Positions 27,698 through 41,204 of a DNA stretch of 64,000 bases are shown piece by piece (position 1 is the stretch's first letter; the number at the start of each line of letters is the position of its first letter). The position numbers and the translations under genes were made by a program. The stretch is from positions 17,035,904 to 17,099,903 of the forward strand of contig NW_024881295.1 of assembly GCF_018691265.1 (NCBI RefSeq), given 5' to 3'. The notes below the pieces were generated by a model that saw only the letters and a list, made by a program, of their open reading frames with translations, was not told where the DNA came from and made no database searches. The DNA comes from Tyto alba (taxonomy: Eukaryota > Chordata > Aves > Strigiformes > Tytonidae).

Positions 27698-27891
27698 CTC
27701 TCCAGTTCTGCTATCTTCTTATCCTTATCATTCTTCTCATTTTCCATCTCTTTCAAGATTTCCAGAAGACGATCCACTTCTGCTTGAGCCTTGCTAGATT
27801 CTTCCCGATACCGTGTTACCTCCCTTTCCAGTTGCTGCATACGATCACTCAGCTCTGGGCTGGCCCTAGCCTCCAGTGTTGCTTCATGAGC
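27698..27891 (-). CDS. ERC1: ERC1 internal exon E (last in gene order in this window)
   Basis: Internal exon of 194 nt, 64 codons plus 2 nt, so it starts in phase 0 and leaves a split codon (AG + one base, expected Ser or Arg). The acceptor has a good pyrimidine tract ending CTCTTACAG; the donor GTGAGA is good. The translation begins AHEATLEARASPELSDR, then QAEVDRLLEILKEMENEK, and ends NDKDKKIAELE. The HEATLEARASPE segment is what separates ERC1 from ERC2 as I recall them; the DRLLEILKE and NDKDKKIAELE blocks are shared by both. Unlike the four exons upstream, it is not a multiple of three, so skipping it alone would shift the frame. The next coding exon lies beyond the left edge of the window. 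Confidence 0.95.
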
Positions 27892-30318
27892 CTGTAAGAG
27901 AAAGGTTCAAGAAAAAATTCTTCATTCACACATATGTATTTTACAGATACTATGATGACTGCAAGATGCTATCCAGATATCTATTTCAAAATGGCAAGAT
28001 TAATTATTAAACAGAAGTAAATATGCAGTGCATATGCTATTTTTAAGTATGGGGAAATAGTTTCTAGAGAAAGAAAAAATCAGAAACAAATTTTTTAATT
28101 CAGTCTAAAAAAAATGTAAATGATTTTTTGATCTGAAACAGAATCGACAGAGGAAAGCAGTAAAAATATGAAAAAAATTAAACTTCTGTGAAAGGAAAGA
28201 AAAAGTAAGTGTGAGTGGGTATAAAATTTTCAAAAATACATTAAAACAGTGATATGACTGTAGAATTAGTTATCAGAGGTATTTTTCAGCTAGATAATCT
28301 ACAAAAATGAATCACAGGTTAATAGCCTTCAATAACTAGATGCGTATGCAAGGTGTCAGATGGATTTGCACGGATGGTGCTGATGTACTGAAGTCCTTGC
28401 TAGTTACCTGAGCTGTACAGACTAGGACTAATATGAGTATGGCTACTTACTGAAATAATCTTTGCCTAGTAATCTAGGAAATATGATTTTTCAAAATCAG
28501 GCTATGGGAACAACTAGCATCAGAGGACTGAAGATAAAATGACCCCAACAAAGAGGTTTGTGGTTGTTTTGTTTATAAAAGGCTTGGTTTGTTACAAAAA
28601 TCACTTATTAGTAAAATTAACTCAACAGTTCCCAAGCATATTAGAGACAGAGAAAAGGCAGTACTTATGCTGGAATTTAAACCAGCGGACTAAGGACTAC
28701 CTTTTCATTCTCCTCCCTGCCCCTCTGCTCTTGAATCTTGAACTGCTATTAGATATCAATTAAAGCTACTTCAGAATTGCTCAAATTTGCTTCAGTGAAC
28801 AGCCGGTTTGGTGGAGCTATTCTGCTGACCAAGATTGCCTGCAAACTCAAGGCCTTCCTCCTCTCTGAAACAAACCTACAACAGAAAAAAAGACTATTGA
28901 CTTTTTCCCCCGCTCTGTGCAGCTGCAGAAAGTTGTGTTACAAGCTGCCAATGTTCTGCTCCAAAGCACAGTAAGTCTAGATCCAGTAGCATAGGACCCT
29001 GTTGCTTTTAAAGGTAATTGGACAGGGCAGCAGCATAAAATTCAGGGTTAGAAGCTGCTGCTTCCAAAGAAGCAAACAGCAAAAATACACTTGGCTGAAT
29101 CTGTTTAGTCATTCAGTAAAATAAGACTGAAGGAAAATATTCGTACATTGAGCCCAACGCTTTTGCCTTGAAGTCTCTTGTTTTTAATTAGCTCCACTAA
29201 AACCAAGGCCACATTCTAGTGAAATCCAAGAGAATCTTAGAGCAGAATATTCTAGGACTGAAGAACATCCTGATGCCTGTCTTTACTAGGACACTGTGAC
29301 CTTGGGATGGATCTATGTTTCCCAAATACTGGAACGCTTCACATCCTGCAGCCTTGGCCCTGCAGTTCCTGCCTGAGGGTTGATGCTAAACTGTTTTGGT
29401 TTTATATTTTAAAAGCAGGAATTCCAGAAAGCTGGAAACCTGCACAGTATTTTATCCTAGAACAAAATGCCTGGCAATCCCCAGGTCTCCCAGGCAGGTC
29501 TCCGCAGGAGTGCTCAACAACCACAGATCCTGGAAGAACAGAACCCTTTCCGGAGGCAATGCATTTAGGAAGACTTGAAAGGCTCCCTCCTTCTGACTGA
29601 CTTTTAAGTCAAACCCTGCCACTCCTCTGTGTCTGAGCTGTAAGTCTGAAAATCTTGATTCTGAGCTTCTGGCTGAGATCTGGCTGCAAGCGCATCCCTG
29701 GGTGAACCTGGAAGCTTTAAGAAGCCTTTTGGAGTTAGGGCTGTCAATGCTTCCACATTCCTAACTGCCCCATAAACACTTTGAATTATACACCCTTGGA
29801 AAGGGCCCTCTACAGCAAGCAGAAGTCTAATTAACATGTTGCCAAGATGATGCAGACTCCAGGAGGACACTGCAGCAATGAGACCGACAAGTGTGTCGGT
29901 TCCATGAAGCATCAGGGAACATACTTTGCTTTGGAAGGTGAATACTGGTGGGTGTTCCTGAAATGCCTTACTGGGATTACCAGCCTGCAGGAAATACGAA
30001 ATATTTGATGTAATATCCTTTTCAACTACACCTTAATTATAAACAAAAACTCCATCCCTCCCTCCCAAATACTGTTTTGCAGGAACTGGCAATACTGGTT
30101 TTGGGGGGTATCTATAAATCTTCTGGGGGGCATCTATATTCTCCTAAGAGACACAATGTATAAAGTTAAGTCTGGTTTTCACCAAATGCAGAGCCTGAAT
30201 TCTTGTGTACTTGTTTTAGGTAAGTTTCCAACATCTCAAATTGTTTGTTTTAACAAATAATCCTCCAGGCTCTTTGAAGTCATCCAAAATACATAATCAG
30301 ATAATCAAGAAACTTCTT

Positions 30319-30335
30319 AAAAAAAAAAAAAAAAA
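30319..30335. repeat. Poly-A tract
   Basis: Run of about 17 A in intronic sequence. Confidence 0.85.
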
Positions 30336-31605
30336 GCTAAGATCTTAGCCTGGATTACTAAACTCTCTAAAATTCAAAATAAGTTATAAAACCTAATGCA
30401 ATTCTACTGTCACGACAGTCCTGATTTATATTAGTCTGTGCTAATGAAAGCATCTCCACAACGACCCAAGAGACACTACTGAGAAGAGGAAATCAATTTT
30501 CTTTTTTAGAAAATTAGCCAACAAGTCAGTGTGTCTGGTTCTTATAGAATGTAAGGGCTATTTTCCTGACATAAATTATTAGTTAAGACATGTAACACAT
30601 GTTATTTGTATATAATGCACATAAGTATGGATACTTTCACCTAACACAAAGAGAACGTTATGCGATATGGTGTAAACTGGAGACCACTTCCTGAGTTGTG
30701 AATTACTGAGTGAGTGACTTTGGTCCATTTTGTGGGTTATGTACAAAATACGTGTTGCATGACCATATCTAAAATCCTACTGGATTCATTTATTGTATAG
30801 AGGAGAAAACCAATGCATTTAGAGGTTTCCCACAAACTCACATCAAGGTCTGGAACAGATGAAATTGGCTACCTGCCCAATACAACATTGTGTGAAATAA
30901 TTTAGCAGTATTTTTTTTTTTAACCAAAAATAAAGTTAAACACAAATAATGAATTCCGATATTCACGGTAAAAAGCCCACATACAACATCTCCCGCCCAC
31001 CAAAGGTGTACAAAAACTCCCAACCAAGGCAGTAATTTCATTTTCAAACCAGAATGGATATACAAAGTGACAAATACACTAAGACAGTTTCTGCAGTATT
31101 AAAAGAATGTAAAAAGTGCATTTCCATAGGTTCCATTTTCAGTTCTGCCTAAGACAGTGTTCCTAAATCTTCAACCTCTTAATACAGTCACAAACACATG
31201 TGAAAATGTATAAAAGTATGATAAAAAATAAATTGAAAAAGTTGCTTGCTTAGGGTGAAAGGAACATTGCAATTTCTCCTCCAACTATGAGAAATAAGAA
31301 AAGGTAGGTCTACACAGGCCATTGAGTTTACCTGATTACAGCCAATTTTAAACTCTTAACTGTTACTACTGACCCTGCCATGACTGTTCAGTGTGGAGTC
31401 AAGCAGGTGAATTTAAGCTACTCTGAAGAGCACAATCAAACTTGCGCGTTTTATTCTGCATTGATCTGCATAAGAAACAGTTGCAATTTATCTAGAAAAC
31501 AGCACTTGCTTAAGCTATGCTTTTATTAGCAAAGCTCATCTGATCAGTATTAAACTTCGACAGTGTGAATTTAATTTCAAATTCTAAGTGTTTCAGGACT
31601 GAGAA

Positions 31606-31641
31606 AAGTTTAAGCTTACTACTAAGTTTAAGCTTAATACT
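31606..31641. repeat. 18-bp tandem duplication
   Basis: AAGTTTAAGCTTACTACT is followed directly by the same unit with one change (C to A at position 13). Each copy contains a HindIII-type palindrome AAGCTT. Confidence 0.9.
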
Positions 31642-34600
31642 CTGGATGTGCTCTCAAAGTTCTTAAGAGGGACTATAAACTAAGAGGTGGTTTAACAGCT
31701 TTCTGCTTTTCTGCTCTTAGCCATCATTTCCCATCTGGAATGTGGTAAGTGATGGGGTGAGTGCTTCAGGTACCTAAAGAATAAAAGAAAGAGTGATTGT
31801 TCCTCAAATAAATGTACTATAACTTCTATTGCTTCCACAGAAAATCAGCTGACAGATCTAACTTCTACAACTAAAACAAAGATGACCAATGTTTCACAGA
31901 AATAGCCACTATTTACAGATGGAGAGAAACACATTAAAAAGAGTTTTCTAAATTGGTATTTCTTGTGCCAAAAAACTCTTTACTAAGCGGAAAGGTAATC
32001 TTACACAGCTTACAGCATGCCAGAGGCAGGGAAGAAAACAATAGCACAGATCTAATTCAAAAGTTCTAAAATATAAATAAAAATTCCAAACATTACAACT
32101 AAGATTCCAAAACAATATTCCTAAAAGATTAACTAAATCATACAGCAAATAATTCACAGCAAACACTTTCTACTTTTACCTATGAATTGAGACAGTAAAT
32201 TCAGTTTAACATTTCGCATACAAATGTTGCCAAGAACTTTTGGCCAGAAAGTAGAAGTTCCCAAGAATCTGAAATCTCATTTTAATTCACCCTCCCACCT
32301 CCAAGGGTGCCTCACATCTCCTAAAAATAGAAAACGCGCACAACAAATACAAAAATATATTATGACTATTCACTGCAAAAGGCAAAACACATATAATCAT
32401 TTTCTTTATTTTTCCAATTGTGATGGCAGCAACTCAAATGATAAAACATGTGAATTGCCTTCTATTGTGTCTTTATTAGTTTCAACAAAATTATAAATTT
32501 GAAAAACAATCAGACACACTCCTCTGCTCCAAACACCATGTACTGTAAACACAGCTTTTCAGAAAGGCTGTACTGGAAGTAAAAGGTTCAGTGAATTCTC
32601 TGACAGACTATGTACTGGAAAACTCGAGTCTGTCACAAAGGGTTGCTTGTTACTCTATTATTGACAAAATCTTTTAACAGGTTAGTCTCTGTTAACATGA
32701 TTGTAAATTTTTGACACTGAATAAGCAAGTATTTGGTTGGAATAATTTTATAAATAAGGATGAAAGTCTAAATAAGAGGAAGATACCTTGAGAGAACCCA
32801 CTACTGAAAAAAAATTCTCTCTTCAGAAAGATGAGTTCCCATAGTCTTTATCAACCATTAACAGTTTGCCCTCTTTGGAATTTACACCAACACAAAAAGT
32901 GTACAAAGACAGGAGAGAAATTCCCAGCTGACAGCTGTCTTTGCGAGCGTACTTCAACCCCCTTACCCACCTGACCACAGGCTACTATTCTAAAGAAACA
33001 GCTTAATTCAATGCACAGAAGGGATTTACTCAAGTAATGATCAGATATTCAGTACCGGTTTTTTGATATTCAGTGTATGGGTCTATGCCTTGTTTACTCT
33101 GAATTAGAAAATCACACCAAAAAAAAAACCAAAACAACTTTCCCATTTTTCTTCCTATCATGCTAATTATGACTGTATGCTATTTCTTGGCAAATAGTAA
33201 CTAACCACTTCATAACACCACCAATGAAAAATGAGGATGTGTTATTGCAAAAATATCTTACCTTATTCATTCAATGCTCTCCTACTATTAAAAAACCATT
33301 TTATCATCTAATTTCTCTAGATGATTACCATCTTCCTAAATATATCTCTGGCTCACTCTTGCAGCATTTGTCACTGCAAAAGTCTGGCAGACAATAATTT
33401 AGTTATACGATGTTGTAACAACTACCTCACAATGAAAAATGAGAAAGGCCACACAGTGTTGCACTGGCCATTTCCTAGCTTTTGGATATTATTTTTTTCA
33501 AAATGAATGCTACCTTAAACAAGGTTTCTGGGAGGGATAGAGTAAGCAAGTTTAATTTTTTAGGTATAAGAAAATCAGGGAGAAAACCCCTCCAACTTTC
33601 TACTGCATGAGACGATGCTGACATTGTCATGAACCATCAACAGGACTGGAACTTTAAAACTCACCACACAGCCCCTTGTACATTATCCTGTATGTTAGCT
33701 ATATCATATTGGCAAATAAAACACACGATTTGTTCCCACATTTTGTATTTTCTGACTTCAGAGTAATGGAGGGTCTCAGAAATTTTGCATGCTATTAGAG
33801 ATTTTGTAGACAATATACTTTCCTGGGCACAAATTCTCCTGCCTAGTTGCACCAAGTACAATCTTTTTGTACTATATCTAATCTCCCCAACCTTTTATCA
33901 ATGTTATTTAGCCAGGTTCAAATCCCACTCCTCTTATCCAGGCATATTCCACTAATCTACCAGTTCTCCTCATCCTTTTCCTACCGCTTTTTTTCATTTC
34001 AGGTTTAGGTGATTTTTTTTTGTACAGATTGTTCTGTCCAACAGCGCCTGTAGTCCCGTGTCTTCTGCTCATATACAATCCCCTCTTCACACCATGAGTC
34101 CCAGGTTCAGCACAGTTTTCCTGGTAATCCCAGCTACTCATTCCCTCAGCAAAATCCAATCTGTTTTTATCCTCCCAGGGGCTAACTTTCAGTACTGTCT
34201 TCCAATCCTAACAGATTATTTGTCTTGACCTGTTCTGCACAATGAGATGCTGATTCTTGCTCCTGCTGTATTTGGATCAAGCAGCTGCTTGGAACCAGCA
34301 CGGTATTTGATGAATGGTCTCCTTGGTATTGCTGCTGCCTGCTCAAATGACCAGATATAGAAGAGGCTGTGGCAAAGGAGAAAGACAGTGGGAAGGTCTT
34401 CCTTCCTCTTCAGGATGGGGGTATCACCAGTGCAGGTGTAATCATTGGGAAGTTTCACTGCTATCTATTTATCTATCTTTCTACTGAGCATGTACAAATA
34501 GACAACGCATTTAGCCTTTAGCCAGTTTAGACAGATTTAAACAGAGGCATCAAAAATATCTGGTGCAAGGACCGAATCTTTTAATACAAAATTACTAGTG

Positions 34601-37600
34601 TTAAAAAAATTAAAACCAATGTATTTCTATATTTTGTTCCCAAAAACAGTGAGCTGTTATGGCTGACAGTTTATATCAAAAAGACACAAAACCAAAAAAA
34701 AATCTTAGACTAAATCAAACAACATAAGAAACTTCAGATAAAAGATTTAAAAGGTTGTACAAAGCCATGAAGAAATGATAAAAGAATCTATTTAATAGGA
34801 TGCATTAAACAAGTTTAGTAACAGACTGTACCAATGTAATCTACAGTTTAGGAGGCTGGCAAATTATTTTAAAGTAGAGGAATGTATCAATTTACCAGAA
34901 AAATCTCGAGTTTGCTTTTCATACCTGAACACACAAAATCTTTGGGGAAAAAAATGTTCTCTGTCATGAAACACTAAATAATTAAATCCTTCAAATGCCA
35001 TATCCACCAATCTCATATCCTCTAAGAAAATTACATTATTTTTTTCCTAATCTTTGTGCACCAAATACCTTAGAATATTTATTAATGACTGTTTTTACAT
35101 ATAACAAATAACTGAAAATGCAGTGTAGTAGTTTTTATGTCCTAGTTGACTATTCATTGTTATTTTCTGATAGTCCTAACAAAATAATTTTACCTATTGC
35201 ACACCACAACTTTCTTCCCAAATGTACTCCCATAAATGCATTGTATTATTTGCTCTACTAAAATAATATCTAATATGAGATGTCACAAAAACTGGACTAT
35301 TAAAGACACCAGAAATTCTCTGACTTTCAGACAATGATTGTCAGGATAGATGGCTATGTTTACCCTGAACATTGTCAAGATTAACACAGCTATCAGCCTC
35401 CTCAAAGTTTTGTAACATGGTTTTTTAATGCACAGTCACAGAAGAAATCTCTGATGAAAACCACCTTGGACTACATAATTTACAATGTTAAGATATTATT
35501 ATACAAACACGCCTTGAAAGGAGCACTCTTTGACATCAAACAGAAGGCTGCTAATAGGACGCAAAATTAAACTGACATTGTATCAGTGAACTTAATGGTT
35601 ACAAAAGTTTGTAAGCAATCTTTTACTTGCCATAACTTAATTGTTATTTCTAATGTGCTGCTGTACATGGGGTTACAGAATACTTTCATGCAAGAAGCTT
35701 GATTTGCATGGAAATTCTATATTCTTGCTCTTAAAAAGCATGGACAATGGAGATGAAAGAAAAGCTACAGGACACTTCAAGCAACTGAAGCAAAGGGAAA
35801 CAAAAACATTGGCACAGTATTAAGCTGTCCAGACAAAAATGAAGTTCGACCAACACAGCCAAAAAAGTAAAAGCATCTTAGAAAGCTTTTTTGCGCATGA
35901 CTGGTCAGACATACCATTGCATTTTGTTTGTATCCATACTAACTATACCTACTAATAAAATAATTCACTAATAATATACTCTTTGTTGGCCCAAATATAA
36001 AAGCACAGGTGAATACACATGCACCGCAAAAAATTCAGTGGGGCTGGCAACAGCCTCTCAGTTTGCCAGGGAACTTATTGGCTTGGATGGATAACTCAGT
36101 AAAACATCAGGGTGCTAAAGGGAGAAAGACATGAAAATATGGGAAAAATTTGGGATAGCAACAGTGTGAGAGAGAAAAAGAAAAGATGCAACAAGAAAAT
36201 AATTTAAAATAAGAGCAGCAACATTAATTTACTAAGGTGACAGAATCTTAATTTGTGGTGTATCATGCATTACCAACCAGCTTTTGAAACATGGGAAACG
36301 TTGAGAGTCACGCTTGTGCGAGTTCCAAATTTGATCTTGATTTCTCAGTTCAACAGTTTTGTCCAGTCCTCAAATACTAACAGTCATGTGTTTGGGATTA
36401 CAGATGACATTGTACAGGTTGAGCAGGACTTTAATTTCTAGTGCTTCACTTATATCAATTACAAGACAGCTAAATGGTTTAGAAAACTAATTCAGTAACT
36501 GACACTATCTGAATGTTGAACACAATTGCTGGGGTTTTACTTTTATTTTTACATGACATCATGATTTCCCTGGTAGCCTTTCTCTTTCTAGGTTGCTATG
36601 CTGAATACATCATTTATTGTCCCTTCTTTGAAAAAACAAATCACTGGCTGAGGACGAAAAATAGTATTTCTATCTCCTCTACCAATATTATCAGTATATT
36701 TTCAGTTGTGGCAGGAAATCCATGTTCACAAAAATAAAAAGCACCAGAGCCTGTATTAGACTAGACGAGCTAAATCTTGGGTAACAGAATTTGGGTCACC
36801 ACTTCATGCAGTCATTTTTTCCTCACTTTTGAAAGATAATATCCTCCTGAACTTGAAGGAAGAATACCACAGCAGGAAAAAAACCAAAACAAAACAAAAC
36901 ATCCTCTGAGCGAGCCTGTTGAATCTAGAGGTATTTTCCTGGCAGGGAATCACTGCTAACATTCTCTCATGAAAAGTTCCTAGAACTGCACCAAAGGGAA
37001 GTTTGTTAACATATGGTTTTGGACTCTTTCTTTCCTCTAACCTTGATCCCTTTCAAATAAGGAAAATATCTATAGGGAGAAAAACTATGCTCTGGAAATG
37101 AAGACAGACAAAAATCTGCTCATCTTTGCTGCAACAAATTCTATTATTAGTTGGTCTCTCCTGGATTAGAAAAACAAAATGAAACAAAGCATATTGGATG
37201 GGAAAGACAAGACAGATAAAGCTAGGAAAAGAGTATCCTGAAGAGAAACAACTAGAAAAAGCCTTTTTCACTATAAAACAATTACATTAAAATAGAAAAT
37301 TGAAAAAAGAGTTTCCTAAGGACAAGAAAAACAGCCACATAGCATAAAACCACTTCACAGAAAAATAGGGAGAAAACCCCTTGTGTGTGATTTCCCTCTA
37401 ATGATTCCATCTCAGCAAAAAAGAATGCTATTTAAGGCAGAACACCAGGCTATATGCAAATTCAACAGGGATTTATGGCTTGCTTTCAGCATTCATAATT
37501 TCCCATAGTATCTCCTGCTGGCAGCAGGCTGACAATTGAGCACAGAAGCAATGACAGTAGGATAATTAGAACATTAAGCACACAGATTTGCATAACCATA

Positions 37601-40600
37601 GTATAATTATTTTAAAAACCCAACCTCAAATATGAAAACCACTGCAGTTTTATTTGTTGAGAGAGGGATCAATTTAATATAGTCATTAGTAAGAAGAGGA
37701 GTAGTAACAATGAAAAGTGGACACCTCGAGTCAGACACTGGAGACTGCTTACACAGAAAGAAAAATAATACCACCAACTTTTCAGCACCCCTGCACTCAA
37801 CTTGGTTAATAATATTTCACTTTAGTGTAAAGTTAAATACCTTTTACATAAAAAGTGGAAGCTTGCACTGTTCATGGTTTCTCAAAGGCTCACTGTTTAG
37901 AGATTAGCAAGAATTTTTTCCAAGGACTGACCAAATCTTTTTTATCGAATGGCTTAACAGTAGTCCAATTCAATCTTTTCTGTCAGCTTCGTAACTTCTA
38001 AGGCTAATAGATTTAACTGAAAGTACTCAAACTGTTCAGTGGAAATAAGAGGCAAGGGAAACAAGATTGATGCTATGACACATCTCTGTTCAAACTGTAA
38101 GGGAAACAACCTCAAAGAAAAAGCTTTTTGCCATTTGCTGTTAAAAGCTACACAAGAGAGTCCTTCCAGCATGTATCTGATGCAAAACAACACTAAGATA
38201 ATGTAATAAAACTCAACATAATAAACCTCTAATTCAGTTTTAAACTGAATGCTCTTACATAGCTATTAGTTTTAAGGTCAATTTTGACAGTTATTTGCAA
38301 TGGTTAACAATGCAGGTGTGTAAAACTGAGATTTTAGAAACTTTAAATTGGAGCTGGATTATCTATCGTAATTGGTTCAAGGATGACAAGGAACTAATCC
38401 ACCCTGAATATGTCAAACTGCCTGAATAAATATCTGCAATGATTTCAAGAGAGAAAGCCTTTTAAAAATACATTTTTCTACTTTTCTGCAAGCAACAAAA
38501 AGCACTGGCAAATTAAAAACAGATAGAAAAAAGGTTATTAAAGAAAGACCTAAACTTACTCATAAGTATAAAACTTATTCAAGTGGTTGCTAACTATGTT
38601 TTCTTGAGTAGCTAGGAGTAACTCTGACTTGGTTCTAGAAAACAACAAGGATCAGTGGTAGAAGTGGTCTCTTTCATACTGCTTAAGGAAAGCAAATGCA
38701 TGGTTTATTACATGAAAGCATACCTGGGTCCTAGAGCTTCGATTCCTCTATAAAAAGCCACTGTGGACTTACTTCTTATTCACCAAAAAACCCCAAAATC
38801 TTTCCACTGAATTTGAATTTTCCCTTGAATGAGAAGAATGCTGTGGCCCAACATGACACAGCATTTAAAAAAGGAACTAGGTATTGATGATTTTGTCTCA
38901 GTAAGACATGGGAGACTACTTCAAGGTCTCTGCACAGGAAACAATTGTCCAAGTGCCCTGATAAGCAACAATGACTGGGGCAGAGGAGCAGATATGGGCG
39001 GGCTTTATATTGCACATAGGAATGGTAGGCTATCAATTTTCTTTGCTTGTAGAACTGAAATCATCCTGACTGAATGATTTAAGTAGCTTCTTTGGATGTG
39101 AAGATGTGATTCTATTTGTGTTTACAACACAATGAATTAATATTAATTATTTTTCTCAGAATCATATTAAGAATATAAGATATTTGTCCCATAGCTGTCC
39201 TGTACATTTAATAGTACTCTTTACATTTGAGCTATTTTCCCATTTTTACCCTTATAGAAAGGATCACAGGAGAATAACTCATCCTCTTAATTATATCCTG
39301 AAAAAAAAGAGATTAATTATAAAAATATATGGTTTTATGAACTGGCCCAGTGTCCTTATGTAGTGCTCCTGGATACTAGTTACTAAGCACAATCCCCGTA
39401 AAAATGGAATGCGCAGAGGTAGGTCTGAAGGAATTATAACGAAGAGCTGTCATGGGGTAGTGCAAATAACTGCATGTTCGTCTTTTAGCTAGCAGTGCTT
39501 CACCAGATTCTGGCTGACCTCCACAACTGCTTATACTACTGATATACTCACAGCTTATTGTGAGGAAAGAGATCTCAGGGGAAGCAGTGAAAAGCAGTAC
39601 ATTAACAATTGCTAAATATACAGACACATTCCCTAATTAAGTGAATTTCCCCAACTGTTTTTTCATGACCTAACTATTTGTTACGCGCTCTCCCAGTTAG
39701 TACTTTTTTTGTTTTGTTTTTCTTAAAGCAGTTGTAACGATGTTCTCCACTGCAGCTATCTACCTACAAACTAGTAGTATCATCCAATTGCTGTAACAAT
39801 CTCTGGCAAATCTTGGCTCCAGTATATTCCTCAACTCAGTAACAGACTGACAAAGGGTGAAACTGCAATCCATGACATAATTCAAATGAAAGGGTCCTTC
39901 AGGACTTCTGAAATACTCACTGCATGGTACACTGAGAACAGCCTCTGAGAGCAATTAAATGTGCACAACTATCTTTTCTTGTTACTGTGCTTTGCTGATG
40001 CTGAATAACTGAACTGTTTATTCTGTGTCATAGAATTAAAAAGAAGGGCAAACATGGGTCTAGAGACTCAAATATGGAGTTTCACTTACACAGAGTTCTC
40101 AGGGGCATTAACACCCACCTTGCACCCACACAACAGAAATCTTAAACAGGTCTGAATTGATAATTCAAAATTTGATCTCACATTCATTTGAGGAGCTAGG
40201 ACAGAGTTCCAAACTACAGCATGAGCACTCCTCCCTTTCCTCGGTAGATGTGAAGAAACAGCTAGAACTCCATTTCTTTAAAAAATTGTGTTGCCTTTTA
40301 TCTTGTTCTAATTTTATAAATAGAAGTGTTATCACTATTTTGGTTGGTGTGTTTTGTGCTGCTTCATCATCTGCTCTTTTAAAATCAAGAAGTTAAAATC
40401 AAATCAATGTTCCTCTAAACAGTGCGGCATTTATGCTACTCACAGGTAAAATAAAGAAGGCTTGCAATGCAAACATAATCCAAAGATTCTGTTCAAATTA
40501 ATTAGCTTGCTTGTAATAGGGTAGTAGTCCTCTGAACAGAAAACTCCTACCAAGGTATCAGCTGTGAATGGTAATGAGATTAAAACAAAAGATCACACAC

Positions 40601-41063
40601 TTCACTGGTGATATATTCTTTTCATTTGTTTTTATGCATTCCTATGGGCTGGGCCAATCACACATCTGCATTTATCACATTAACACCTACAGGCATTGAA
40701 AATTGATATGTCAAATGTTTAGCTGTTAATTTTTTAGCTGTTATACCAGTTTAATGGCACAATTACTGCTATGAACTTTACTGAAGCAGACTAAGTCTTT
40801 AATTCCTAGTACCTGTTAAAAAAGAAAAGTCAACAGCACTGTTATTGCACGTAAACGAAATCCAAAATTAGCACCAGTGTCTGAAAGTTACTTTCTGATG
40901 GGCTTAGTTTGCAATATGGTTTGCATGGACACAACTTCATAGTTCTTGCTGAAAAACAATTCACAGAATTCAAACTTAAGACTCAAAGTTTTCTGTGTAG
41001 ACATGGCCAATTTGTCTAATACTGAATGTTTACACCACATATATAAATATGAAGTAAGATTAC

Positions 41064-41204
41064 CTTCTTCAATTGACTTTCCATTTTCAAACATTCTTCC
41101 TTTTTCTGTTCCAATGCAATCTCCAGTGTCTTGAGTCTTGAATCTTTCTTCAGTCCTGATGAAGCTAAGGATGAAGCATGTTCCTTCAGATCCAGTAAGG
41201 ATGA
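41064..41204 (-). CDS. ERC1: ERC1 internal exon D, coiled-coil rod
   Basis: Internal exon of 141 nt, 47 codons, phase 0 to phase 0, the same length as the exon before it. The acceptor is CTTTTATTTTAG and the donor is GTAATC, which is moderate. The translation begins SSLLDLKEHASSLASSG and ends KKEECLKMESQLKK. The Ser/Ala/Gly-rich piece near residues 9-16 of the exon (ASSLASSG) breaks the helix pattern and may be a hinge in the rod; it is also present in recalled ERC1. I recall Ala where the first Ser stands here, a conservative change at the exon edge. A 121-codon open frame overlaps this exon on the same strand in another frame and is not the gene product. Confidence 0.95.

Larger units (their letters stand above)
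27892..41063 (-). other. ERC1 intron (13.2 kb)
   Basis: The intron is bounded by the GTAATC donor at 41063 and the CTCTTACAG acceptor at 27892, both on the minus strand. It is mostly unremarkable AT-rich sequence. Exceptions are a somewhat more GC-rich stretch near 29.3-29.95 kb with two opposed open frames of about 100 codons, a poly-A tract near 30.32 kb, an 18-bp tandem duplication at 31606, and a moderately GC-rich stretch at 33.9-34.45 kb of unknown origin. No cassette exon was recognised. Confidence 0.8.

Noticed and set aside
33914..33990. Possible tRNA (GGTTCAAATCC resembles a T-loop/B-box)
   Set aside because: The flanking bases do not pair into a T-stem and no A-box or acceptor stem was found.
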